This document shows, one piece after another, positions 1 to 7,991 of a stretch of DNA of 64,000 bases. Every line of letters starts with the position of its first letter. Position 1 is the first letter of the stretch. The notes below the pieces were generated by a model. The model saw only the letters and a list, made by a program, of their open reading frames with translations, was not told the origin of the DNA and did no database searches. The translations under genes and the position numbers were made by a program. Origin of the DNA: Streptomyces flavofungini (GTDB lineage Bacteria > Actinomycetota > Actinomycetes > Streptomycetales > Streptomycetaceae); assembly GCF_030388665.1 (NCBI RefSeq), contig NZ_CP128846.1, positions 8,528,001 to 8,592,000 on the forward strand. The letters run 5' to 3'.

Positions 1-1003
1 CGGAGGAGCGCAGCGTGTAGTGCCAGGACACGTACGTCGGGTCCTGCACCATCTTGAGGACGCCCTCCCAGGTGCCCTCCGTGTCGTGCACGACGATGTA
101 CTTGATGCCCTGGCTCTTGGGGCGGTCGGCCTTGTCGTGGTTGCCGTAGTCGCCGTCGCCGAACTCCTCGTACGGCGCGGGGATCCACTCGCACGCGAGC
201 GTCTTCGGGCAGTCCGTCCCGGCCGCCTTCGCCTTGCGCAGCCCCATGCCGCGCAACTGGGCCGCCTCCGGGGCGAGTCCGGGCCGGGCGGCGAGGGTCA
301 CGCGCTGGCCCGCGTCGGTCGTGCGCCGCTGGCCGTCGCGGATCACGGCGAACACGTCGTTGGCGTACGTGGCCGCGCTCGCCCGGTCGTCGGCTCCCGA
401 GAAGCGCGCGATGGCTCCGTACCAGTCGGCCGGGTCGGCGCTGAGCGGCTTGCCGAGCTGCTTCTGCGCGGCGGCGAGCAGGGCCGCGCCGCCCCGGACG
501 TTCGCCGCCGCGTCCTCGCGCAGCCGCTCAGCGGGCAGCCCGCTGAGCTTCGCGGCCCGCTTCAGGGTCTTGAAGCGGGCCGGCAGCCGGGCCTCCGTCG
601 GCGGCTTCGCCTCGGGCCGCAGCGTGGCCCGCGACGCGTCCCCGCGCGGGTCCTCCGCGCCGTCGCCGTGGTGCGGGGCGGAGGCGAGCGCGGTGCGGGC
701 GTCGGTGAGGTGCATGGGGCCGTAGCCGCCGGTGACGCTCGGGGCGCCGCCGTGCGCGTCCCAGCGGGACTGGAGGTAGGAGACGCCGAGCAGCACGCTC
801 TGCGGCACGTCGTACTCGGCGGCCGCCGCCGCGAAGGCGCGCTGCAGGCTCCCGGGCCCGGTGTCCGACGCGGGCCCGGTCGCGGAGGACGACGGCGCGG
901 CGCCGAGCAGGGGCACCAGCAGCGCGGCCGACGCGAGAGCGCCCGCCGCCTTGGCGGCGCGTCTGCGCGTGGGCGGGACGGACGCGGTGACGGATCCTCG
1001 CAA
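1..1003 (-). CDS. Secreted N-acetylmuramoyl-L-alanine amidase, C-terminus cut by the window edge
   Basis: Peptidoglycan amidase that should cleave the MurNAc-L-Ala bond in the cell wall. The gene runs leftwards off the window, so only the first 334 codons are seen. The start is TTG at 1003, with AGGAGG five bases upstream. The N-terminus is basic (TRRRAAKAA) followed by an Ala/Leu-rich stretch typical of a signal peptide. An Ala-rich helical region precedes the catalytic domain, which begins near residue 285: IKYIVVHDTEG (first zinc-ligand His) and SWHYTLRSS match the Amidase_2 fold. The remaining zinc ligands lie outside the window. It is divergent from the serine hydrolase at 1307. A peptidoglycan-recognition role without catalysis cannot be excluded without the missing end. 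Confidence 0.85.
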   Translation of the reverse strand, partial: MRGSVTASVPPTRRRAAKAAGALASAALLVPLLGAAPSSSATGPASDTGPGSLQRAFAAAAAEYDVPQSVLLGVSYLQSRWDAHGGAPSVTGGYGPMHLTDARTALASAPHHGDGAEDPRGDASRATLRPEAKPPTEARLPARFKTLKRAAKLSGLPAERLREDAAANVRGGAALLAAAQKQLGKPLSADPADWYGAIARFSGADDRASAATYANDVFAVIRDGQRRTTDAGQRVTLAARPGLAPEAAQLRGMGLRKAKAAGTDCPKTLACEWIPAPYEEFGDGDYGNHDKADRPKSQGIKYIVVHDTEGTWEGVLKMVQDPTYVSWHYTLRSS

Positions 1004-1306
1004 GGCAGCCTCCTGGGGCTTCAGGGCCGAAGCGGCGTGACGGGGCGTGCGGGGCCGGGCGTGCGTCAGTGGTACCGGCTCGCCGACGATCCGTCAATCA
1101 TGCCCAGGAGAAGGGATTTCCCATGTCAGCGCCGGTCTGGCGTGTTTTCGCCCACGGCGGTGTCATCGCCTGCGGCGCGTCAGTGGAGTGGACCAATGGG
1201 CGGATGGGGGGGGCACGTGCGGGCCCTCGGTGTAGGGGTCGCCCCAGCTTCGACTCTCTGGTGTGCCCCAGTGACTCGGGGGCTCCGGTGCACGAGGGTG
1301 AGCGGC
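1004..1306. other. Divergent intergenic region, no gene seen
   Basis: About 300 bases between the amidase (leftward) and the serine hydrolase (rightward). It must hold both promoters. I see a run of eight G near 1206 and low coding potential in all frames, but no convincing -35/-10 pair, operator or RNA. An open frame runs through it in the serine hydrolase frame, but it lacks a start with a ribosome site and looks like a GC-driven extension. Confidence 0.5.
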
Positions 1307-2671
1307 ATGCCGATGAGAGCGCACCCCGTCAGCGGGCCCGGACCGTCCCGCACCCGACCTGCCCACCGCCGAGGCCGCATCCGGCTCCTCGCGGCGTCGT
1401 CGTTACTGGCCGCGACCGGCCTCGTCGTCACACTCGGCCAGCCAGGGCAGGCGGTCGCCCGCACGGACGGCCCGTCGAAGGCGGAGGCGGTCGCCCGCGC
1501 GGATGACACGTCGAAGGCCGCAGGGGTCGATGCGCCGCGGCGTGCCCAACTGGAGCGGCTGGCACGGAAAGTGGTGGCCGCCGGGGCGCCCGGCGTGATC
1601 GTGCGGGTCGACGACGGGGTCGGCCGGCCGGTCGAGGTCGTCGAGCAGGCGCCCTGGGCCAGAGCCGATCAGCGGCTGCGGGGCGGGGACGAGTTCCGGA
1701 TGGGCTCCAACACCAAGACCATGATGGCCACCCTCGTCCTGCAACTGGTCGGCGAGGGAAAGCTCGCCCTGACCGACCCGGTGGAGAAGTGGCTGCCCGG
1801 CCGGATCCCGCACGGCGACGCGATCACCCTGCGCATGCTCCTCAACCACACCGCCGGTCTCGCCGACTACACCGAGGACCCCGAACTCCTGCCGTCGATC
1901 CTCGGCAAGGACCAGCGGCGCTGGACGTCGGAGCAGTTGCTCGCCGTCGGCGTGCGGAGCGGCCCGGTCTCCGCGCCGGGCACCAAGTGGGGGTACAGCA
2001 ACACCCATTACGCCGCGGTCGGTGCCCTCCTCGAGCGGGTCACCGGGAAGAGCGTCGCCGAACTGGTCCGCGACCGGATCACCCGGCCGCTCGGCCTCAA
2101 GCACACCTACTACGCCACGGACTCCACCTGGCGCGGCCCGCACGCCCGGGGCTACGAACCCGACGCCGCGCACATGCCGCCGGGTGTGCCGCATGAGTAC
2201 AGGGAATACGGGGGAACGCCGCGCGCGGGCCACGTCGACGTGTCCGCCAACTCGCCCTCGTGGGGCGGTGCGGCCGGCGCGATGGTGTCGAACGCCCGAG
2301 ACTGGGGCCGGTTCTACCACGCGTTGATGTCGGGCGAGCTGCTGCCTGCGGCCCTGCTGGCCCAGATGCGCACCACCGTGCCGGTCGACCCGGACCGTCC
2401 CGACGGACCCGGCGGCGGGCTCGGCATCCAGACCTTCGCGAGCCCGTGCGGCACGGTGTGGGCCCACGAGGGCGGGATCCCCGGCTACTTCAGCACCAAC
2501 GTCACCGACTCCACCGGCGAGCGCATGGCGACCGTCTTCATTCCGACGGAGGCCTTCGCCGAGCACCCGGACGCCTTCCCGAAGGCCAACGAGGCGTCCC
2601 AGGAGCTGCAGACCGCCGTGACGTGCGCCATGTTCGACAAGCCGGTGCCGCCCGAGGCTCCCACCGGCTGA
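1307..2671 (+). CDS. Secreted serine hydrolase, beta-lactamase / D-Ala-D-Ala carboxypeptidase (R61-type) family
   Basis: Class C beta-lactamase-fold enzyme of 454 residues, probably acting on peptidoglycan peptides or small esters outside the cell. Residues 20-50 form a basic and hydrophobic signal peptide ending near GQAVA. The three active-site motifs are visible: S134-N-T-K137 (nucleophile and general base), Y230-S-N (second motif) and H387-E-G-G (KTG-equivalent). This set fits Streptomyces R61 DD-peptidase-like proteins better than true beta-lactamases. The ATG at 1307 follows GAGGG at about nine bases; GTG 1298 and ATG 1313 are possible alternatives. The open frame extends far upstream but that part reads antisense to the amidase gene and is rejected. 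The actual substrate is not predictable. Confidence 0.88.
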   Translation: MPMRAHPVSGPGPSRTRPAHRRGRIRLLAASSLLAATGLVVTLGQPGQAVARTDGPSKAEAVARADDTSKAAGVDAPRRAQLERLARKVVAAGAPGVIVRVDDGVGRPVEVVEQAPWARADQRLRGGDEFRMGSNTKTMMATLVLQLVGEGKLALTDPVEKWLPGRIPHGDAITLRMLLNHTAGLADYTEDPELLPSILGKDQRRWTSEQLLAVGVRSGPVSAPGTKWGYSNTHYAAVGALLERVTGKSVAELVRDRITRPLGLKHTYYATDSTWRGPHARGYEPDAAHMPPGVPHEYREYGGTPRAGHVDVSANSPSWGGAAGAMVSNARDWGRFYHALMSGELLPAALLAQMRTTVPVDPDRPDGPGGGLGIQTFASPCGTVWAHEGGIPGYFSTNVTDSTGERMATVFIPTEAFAEHPDAFPKANEASQELQTAVTCAMFDKPVPPEAPTG

Positions 2672-2725
2672 TCGGCGGGGGCGGTGATCCGGGTACGTCG
2701 GCCACCTGGAGCAGCGGGCTCCGGC

Positions 2726-2783
2726 GCTGCGGCCTGCCCGGCCCCTGCCCCTGCCCTGCCGCTGCGGCCTGCCCCGCCCCTGC
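2726..2783. repeat. Imperfect direct repeat in a convergent gap
   Basis: Two near copies of a C-rich segment (GCTGCGGCCTGCCC...CCCCTGC) start at 2726 and 2761, in the 150-base gap between the stops of the serine hydrolase and the pentapeptide-repeat gene. It is low-complexity slippage-type sequence; I see no terminator-like hairpin in it. Confidence 0.5.
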
Positions 2784-2821
2784 GGTCTGCCCCGGCATCG
2801 CGGCAGGCCCCGGCGTCGTGG

Positions 2822-3655
2822 TCAACGGGCGCGGGCCCAGTGGCCGGGGCGCTCCAGGGGGCTCGACACCTTCGTCCGCGCGTCGCCGCGCGCGGCGTTG
2901 AGCTGCGGCTGGGTGAGGAACAGGGCACCCGTCAGGTCGGCTCCGCACAGGTTCGTGTCCCGCATGTCCGCGCCGATGAGGTCGGCGTCGCGCAGGTCGG
3001 CGTCCGTCAGGTCGGCGGCGATGAGCAGGACGCCGCGCAGGCTGGCACCCCGCAGCTTCGCGCCGCGCAGGCGCTTGCCCATGAGGTTGGCGCCCCGGTG
3101 GTCCTTCTTGCGCCCCGGCACGGCCGACCGGGTCAGCTCGCTGGCGCGCAGCAGCAGCGGGTTCACCTCGCCGCGCAGCGCGTCCACGTCCACGCCGAGC
3201 AGGGCCTCGGGGGTGTCCCGGGTGAGCGCGTCGATCCGGGAGTACGCCCGCCGCAGCTCCCGGTGCACGGGCCGGGCCGCGGGCAGGTCCAGGGCCTGCG
3301 CGGTGTACTTCAGGAGCTCCTGGAGCTGCCGCACGACGGGGAAGACCTCGTACATCGTGCGGGCCGTGTCCGGTTCCTCCCGCCAGCCGACGCCCTTGAA
3401 CGTCACCTGCGAGACCTTCTGACCCGCGCCGAAGCAGTCGAAGACCGTACAGCCCTGGTAGCCCTTGTCGCGCAGCCGCTCGTGGATCCCGCAGCGGAAG
3501 TCGTCCTGGAGATTGCCGCACGGCGTCCCTGCCGCCTTGTCCACCGGGAAGTCCGACGAACGCGAGAACGGCAGCGCCACGCAGCACAGCCCGAAGCAGC
3601 TGCCGCAGTCGGCCCGCAGTTCGGGCTGGTCGGCGTGCGAGGTGCGCTCGGACAA
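2822..3655 (-). CDS. Pentapeptide-repeat protein with Cys-rich N-terminal domain
   Basis: A 277-residue protein of unknown role. The N-terminal ~90 residues carry eight or more cysteines (CGSCFGLCC, CGNLQDDFRC, CTVFDCFG), a pattern suggesting a metal or disulfide cluster. The C-terminal ~70 residues form pentapeptide repeats A(D/N)LxG or A(D/N)LRD (for example GANLMG, DADLRDADLIGADMRD), which fold as a right-handed quadrilateral helix. The start is TTG at 3655 with AGGAG eight bases upstream; the frame stays open further upstream but has no better start. Some pentapeptide proteins mimic DNA and protect gyrase, but most have no known function, so no role is assigned. It is convergent with the serine hydrolase and divergent from the TolB-like gene. 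Confidence 0.85.
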   Translation of the reverse strand: MSERTSHADQPELRADCGSCFGLCCVALPFSRSSDFPVDKAAGTPCGNLQDDFRCGIHERLRDKGYQGCTVFDCFGAGQKVSQVTFKGVGWREEPDTARTMYEVFPVVRQLQELLKYTAQALDLPAARPVHRELRRAYSRIDALTRDTPEALLGVDVDALRGEVNPLLLRASELTRSAVPGRKKDHRGANLMGKRLRGAKLRGASLRGVLLIAADLTDADLRDADLIGADMRDTNLCGADLTGALFLTQPQLNAARGDARTKVSSPLERPGHWARAR

Positions 3656-3968
3656 AGTGGTGGCTCCTGGTGCTCTGGATGTTCTGGGTGCTCTGGGCGC
3701 GTGCGCGCCCGGGTGAGCAGTGGGCGTATGCGTCGATTGTCCCCCGCCCGCGCGCCTTCCGGGCACGGGGGTCGGCAGGCGCGCAGATCGTGCGGCTGCG
3801 CGGGGCGTCAGGGGCTCCGTGCCGGTGGCACGCCCACCGGCCCCAGGGGCGCCGCCCCGTCCGGGGGGGGGTACGCGTTCCGGCGGATTGACCGCCTGCA
3901 CGGTGTGCGCTTGCATCCCCGAGGGGCTCCGGCACCGGGCAGGGGCCCGCGTTCTGGGAGGGGACCGC
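3656..3968. promoter_or_regulatory. Divergent promoter region
   Basis: 313 bases between the pentapeptide gene (leftward) and the TolB-like gene (rightward). A possible -35 (TTGACC, about 3889) lies upstream of the TolB-like gene, but no matching -10 is clear. A nine-G run occurs near 3865. No small gene or RNA is supported. Confidence 0.35.
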
Positions 3969-5252
3969 ATGGCCGGAACAGGCCCGTACACGAGACGTGG
4001 CGGAGTCGTACGGACGGTGAGCGCGGGGGCGCTCGCCGTCTTACTGTCGGCCGGGGCCCTGCCCACGGCCGTCGCCACACCCGCCGGTGCCCCGGCACCG
4101 GCGCCCCGAGGGCCCGCCGGGGTCACCCGACTGCTCAGCGTCGCCGCCGACGGCGGTCAGGCGGACGGCCCTTCCGGCAGGCCCGTCGTCAGCGCCGACG
4201 GCCGTGTCGTCGCGTTCACCTCGCAGGCCACCAACCTCGTCGCCGGGGACACCAACGGCCAGTCCGACCTGTTCGTAGAGGACCTGCGCGGCGGCGGGCT
4301 CCGGCGCGTGGCCGACCCCCACGGCGAGATCTCCTCGCCGACGCTCAGCGCGAACGGCCGGTACGTCGCGTACACGACGCGCGATGCCGAGGGCTCCGCC
4401 GTCATCGTCCGTGACCTGTGGAAGGGCGGGACCGAACGCGCCGACGTGGACCTCCCCATGCAGCACATCGACGCCCACGCGCCGACGGTCTCCGCCGACG
4501 GGCGCACGGTCGCGTTCGCCGTCCTCGGCACCGACCCGAGCCGCCCCGGCGCCCAAGCCGTCTACCTGCGCGACCTGCGCGCCCAGCGCACGGAACTCGT
4601 CAGCTTCCCCGCCGAACCCGACGAGACCTTCCTCGGCTTCCGCGCCCCCACCCTGAGCGCGGACGGCCGGCGCGTCGCCTACCAGTACGTGCACGGCAGC
4701 CCACCGCGCGGCGACTGGTCCGACATCTACGTCCACGACCGCGACACCGGCGGCGAGACCCAGATCGACACGCCCCACGACGGCAGCCCCGCCGACGGCG
4801 CGGCCACCAACCCGCTGTTCAGCGCCGACGGGGACACCCTCGCCTTCGACTCCAGCGCCTCGAACCTGGTGCCGGGGCGGGACCCGAACGGCAGCCACAA
4901 CCCCTTCGTGTGCGACCTGCGCACCGGCACCCTCCAGCGGATCGACGCGGTGCGGCCCGGACCCGAGGGCGTGCTGTCCGTGGACGGGGTGGCCGCCGAC
5001 GGCTCGAAGCTGCTGCTCGACACCTGGGCGGTCCTGACCGCGGAGGACGCCGAGTACGTCCGTGACCTGCGCACCGGCTCCGACGTGCTGGTCTCACCGG
5101 ACAAGGACGGCGGGCCCGGCAACGCGATCGACGCACGCACCGACGCCGCCGCGCGGACCGTCGTGTTCTCCGGGTTCGACGGCGAGAACTTCGTGCCGGG
5201 CGACACCAACGGGGTCGCGGACGTGTTCGTGTTCGTCGCCAAGAAGCGCTAG
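3969..5252 (+). CDS. Secreted TolB-like beta-propeller protein (PD40 repeats)
   Basis: A 427-residue exported protein. After a signal peptide (about residues 12-37, ending near AVATPA) come six propeller blades, each marked by an S-A-D/N-G-R-x-V-A-F/Y motif (VSADGRVVAFTS, LSANGRYVAYT, VSADGRTVAFA, LSADGRRVAYQ, FSADGDTLAFD). This is the WD40-like PD40 repeat found in TolB and in many actinobacterial secreted proteins. There are no Pal or Tol partners, so it is not a true TolB; it may bind proteins or polysaccharide. ATG 3969 follows GGGAGGGG by six bases. Repeated D-T-N-G stretches may bind calcium (inference). Function unknown. Confidence 0.85.
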   Translation: MAGTGPYTRRGGVVRTVSAGALAVLLSAGALPTAVATPAGAPAPAPRGPAGVTRLLSVAADGGQADGPSGRPVVSADGRVVAFTSQATNLVAGDTNGQSDLFVEDLRGGGLRRVADPHGEISSPTLSANGRYVAYTTRDAEGSAVIVRDLWKGGTERADVDLPMQHIDAHAPTVSADGRTVAFAVLGTDPSRPGAQAVYLRDLRAQRTELVSFPAEPDETFLGFRAPTLSADGRRVAYQYVHGSPPRGDWSDIYVHDRDTGGETQIDTPHDGSPADGAATNPLFSADGDTLAFDSSASNLVPGRDPNGSHNPFVCDLRTGTLQRIDAVRPGPEGVLSVDGVAADGSKLLLDTWAVLTAEDAEYVRDLRTGSDVLVSPDKDGGPGNAIDARTDAAARTVVFSGFDGENFVPGDTNGVADVFVFVAKKR

Positions 5253-5416
5253 CGGGCCGCGCGCGGACCGTTCCTGTGGCAGGCCCGTGACGGGACGGCG
5301 GTCGACGCGTGAACTCCCCGGGTGATGCTCGACGGACGATCAGCGAGGTGGCGGCGCGCGGCGGCGGACGGCAGGGCCCGTGCGCCGCCGCGCGACGTGA
5401 GGGGAGAGGCGACACC

Positions 5417-5764
5417 GTGAACATGCCCCAGGGGATTCCGCAGCGGCCGACGGGCAGCCCGCGGGCGCACCCGACGACGTGGCATCTGATCGTCGAGCGG
5501 CACGAGACCGCGACCGGGGGCGGCTTCTGGGGCACCGACTTGCTGGGCGAGTGCTTCGGGACCCGGGAGCAGGCCCTGGCCATGCTGGAGGAACGGGCCC
5601 GCACCTACGTGCCCGAGCACCCCTGGAACCGGAGGCGGACCCAGCTCTACCGCACCGTCGACGGCTTCATGATGATCACGGAGGGCGTCCGCAGCCGTCG
5701 GCGGTGGACGTGCCGCTTCCTGGTGGCGGAACTCCTCTGGGACACCGAGGTGCCGACGCCGTAG
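5417..5764 (+). CDS. Small hypothetical protein
   Basis: A 115-residue soluble protein that I do not recognise. It has no signal peptide, membrane segment or known motif; the central part (ALAMLEERARTYVPEHPW) looks helical and the C-terminal half is basic and Trp-rich. GTG 5417 has GGGAGAGG at seven bases; ATG 5423 is a possible second start. Codon bias is typical of the genome, so it is likely real. It stands alone, convergent with the SUKH-domain gene. Confidence 0.65.
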   Translation: MNMPQGIPQRPTGSPRAHPTTWHLIVERHETATGGGFWGTDLLGECFGTREQALAMLEERARTYVPEHPWNRRRTQLYRTVDGFMMITEGVRSRRRWTCRFLVAELLWDTEVPTP

Positions 5765-5768
5765 CGGA

Positions 5769-5782
5769 CGCCCCTCCGGGCG
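5769..5782. terminator. Weak inverted repeat between convergent genes
   Basis: CGCCC / GGGCG arms of five bases with a four-base loop in the 34-base gap between the stops at 5764 and 5799. Its position fits a shared terminator but the stem is short. Confidence 0.3.
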
Positions 5783-5798
5783 CTCGGGCCGCCGACCG

Positions 5799-7727
5799 TC
5801 AGCCCCGGCGCGGCCCCACTGTGATGACCGTGTACGTCTCGCCCGACTCCGGTGGCCGCGTCCAGGAGCGGGTGCGGAAGGTGTGCAGGCGGCCGTGGTC
5901 CAGGGCGAACCGGGGCAGCGTGACGCCGAACGCCGCCCCGACGGCCTCAAGGGCGGCGGTCTCGCCGAGTCCCTGGCGGTACCGGCCGCCGTCCCGGACC
6001 TCGGGGAACAGGTGCTCCGGCAGCAGCTCCCGCGGTATCTCCCCGGAGCGCTCGCAGCGCTCGCCGAAGACCGTGAACGCGTACCGCTCCGCGCCGTGCG
6101 CCGCGACGGACAGATGGAACAGCGCGCCCCTGTCGAACGCGTCGGGCTCGGCCCACACCACCACCGCGCGGCCGTACCGGGACGCGGCGACGGCGGGGGA
6201 GACGAACCGCACGTCGTGGAACGGCTGCGGCTCACGGTCGACCGCGAAGCTCCAGCCGTCCCCGGCCCGGCCGACCGAGACCAGCGCCTTGTCGTCGTAC
6301 GAGGACGACACCCCGTCCGGCCGCGGGGTCCGGCGCGCGTCCCACTCCCGCATCGGCACCCGGAGCTCCGCGCCCTCGTCGGCGCCGAGAAGGGCGGGCA
6401 GCGCGGCGGGTTCCACGCCCTCCACGAGGACGAAGCGGTACGCCGGGCGGTGGCTGTGGCCCTGCGGCTGCTCCGCGAGCCACGCGAGGCCCGGACGGTC
6501 CTGGTCGACCGCCGCGGGGACGGCACCGGTCGCCTCCTCGCCCCGGGGTGTGGACAGCAGCACCCGGCCCCGCTCCGGCGTGAGCAGCGGGCCGAGCAGC
6601 GGGTCGGCGAGGAGGCCGACCGGGGCGAGGTGGTCGGGCCCCAGTGGCCGCCATTGGGGCAGGGCGGCCAGGAGGGTCCGCCAAGCCGCGTCGGTCTCGC
6701 CCCAGCGGGCCTGCTCCCGGGCCGTGCGGACGGCGTCGCCGAACGGTCCCCGCGGCGCGTACGCGTACGTGCCGTCGCGCAGTCGGCGCAGCACCTCGTC
6801 CTCCAGGTCCCGCGTCTCGTCCGAACCGCCGCGCAGATGGGCCGCGTACGCGCCGTCGCTCTCCCAGGGCCAGCCGTGCTGCTCGGTCTCCTCGACGAGC
6901 AGGGCGGGCAGCAGCTCCGGTGCGTACAGCGGGTCGCCCGCGAGGCCGTCGAAGTCGCGGGCGTACCGGTCGCCGAGCAGCCAGCCGATCTGGTCCCGCA
7001 GCGCACAGGCGCGGGGCCTGCCGAACTCCTGCGCCTTCGCGAGGACTTCCTCGGCCGATGCGTACGCCCCGCGCAGTGCCTCCCGCCGGGCCTGTGCCAC
7101 GCGCTCGTCCCACTCCCGCGTCGTGGCGTTCTCGAACTCCGACTGGTCCTCGTCGCCCGCCCGCAGGCTGTGGAACTCGCGGTAGGCGTCCTGCATGAAC
7201 TCCCAGAAGGAAGCGTGCCGTTCCGGCGGACTGCCCCGCCAGGGTGCCCAGGTGTAGAGCGCCCACTCGCCGTGCTCGTCCACGTCCTCCGGGTCGAGGA
7301 GCACGGAGACGACGTCGGAGTCCACGGCCAGTTCGAGCGCCCGGGTCCAGATCGTGGCTTCGAGGACCTCCTCCCGTGTCGCGTCCTCGGCCAGGCCCTC
7401 CTGGAAGATCTCGGCGAGCCCCGCGTCGTCCTCGTACCAGCGGGCGTCCGCCGTGCCCGCGAGCCGCCACACGAACCCGCCCGCGTGCCGCCAGCCGTCG
7501 GTGACCTCCAGGAACGTGCGGTAGGACGGCGGCAGCCGGTGTCCGAGGCGCTTCTCCAGGGCCGCGACGCGGGCGGGCGGCGCGGGGGCGAAGCCCAACC
7601 AGCGGGCGCGGCGCGCCTCTTCGTCGTCCGCCCCCAGCTCGTCGCGAGCGCAGGCGTCCGCCCACTCCTCGCTCCACCGCGTGAGGAATCGCCGCCAGTC
7701 GTCGTGCGCGCCAGCCGTCTCAGTCAT
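5799..7727 (-). CDS. SMI1/KNR4 (SUKH) domain protein
   Basis: A 642-residue cytoplasmic protein. Residues about 45-190 match the SUKH fold (RLGHRLPPSYRTFLEVTDGW, then WEFMQDAYREF). SUKH domains are known as immunity proteins against contact-dependent or polymorphic nuclease toxins, but in Streptomyces they also occur in long proteins of unknown role. No toxin gene lies beside it, so an immunity role is only a possibility. The rest is acidic, with no recognised domain. ATG 7727 has no clear ribosome site, and the message may be leaderless or start slightly elsewhere. It is divergent from the terpene operon. Confidence 0.75.
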   Translation of the reverse strand: MTETAGAHDDWRRFLTRWSEEWADACARDELGADDEEARRARWLGFAPAPPARVAALEKRLGHRLPPSYRTFLEVTDGWRHAGGFVWRLAGTADARWYEDDAGLAEIFQEGLAEDATREEVLEATIWTRALELAVDSDVVSVLLDPEDVDEHGEWALYTWAPWRGSPPERHASFWEFMQDAYREFHSLRAGDEDQSEFENATTREWDERVAQARREALRGAYASAEEVLAKAQEFGRPRACALRDQIGWLLGDRYARDFDGLAGDPLYAPELLPALLVEETEQHGWPWESDGAYAAHLRGGSDETRDLEDEVLRRLRDGTYAYAPRGPFGDAVRTAREQARWGETDAAWRTLLAALPQWRPLGPDHLAPVGLLADPLLGPLLTPERGRVLLSTPRGEEATGAVPAAVDQDRPGLAWLAEQPQGHSHRPAYRFVLVEGVEPAALPALLGADEGAELRVPMREWDARRTPRPDGVSSSYDDKALVSVGRAGDGWSFAVDREPQPFHDVRFVSPAVAASRYGRAVVVWAEPDAFDRGALFHLSVAAHGAERYAFTVFGERCERSGEIPRELLPEHLFPEVRDGGRYRQGLGETAALEAVGAAFGVTLPRFALDHGRLHTFRTRSWTRPPESGETYTVITVGPRRG

Positions 7728-7905
7728 GTGTGCGATCGTCGCACCCGGCACTGACAACGCCCCCTGACCGGCTCCTTCACCGCACCCAGCCGGTCCCGCC
7801 GGTGTGCGGGGCCATGCGGCGTACCGAAGTGCGGAAGGAGCGATTCCGCGCGCTGGGCGTTCCGGCCCGGCCGACACGGCCGTCCCGCGTCGACGGTGTT
7901 CGATG

Positions 7906-7921
7906 CGCCCCACGGGGCGCC
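7906..7921. promoter_or_regulatory. 16-bp near-palindrome upstream of the terpene operon
   Basis: GCGCCCC-AC-GGGGCGC lies 70 bases before the P450 start, in the 264-base divergent gap. It could be an operator for the terpene operon or the end of a short leader; nothing else decides it. Confidence 0.3.
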
Positions 7922-7991
7922 TTGTTGCCGTCACAGAGGCTGAGTTGAGTGGGGAGCCTGCCCGTCGGCAGGAGGGACACAGGAGGGAAAC

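Noticed and set aside
20..1306. Upstream extension of the serine hydrolase open frame
   Set aside because: It lies antisense to the amidase gene, which has a signal peptide, catalytic motifs and a good ribosome site. The extension is Arg/Gly-rich GC shadow.
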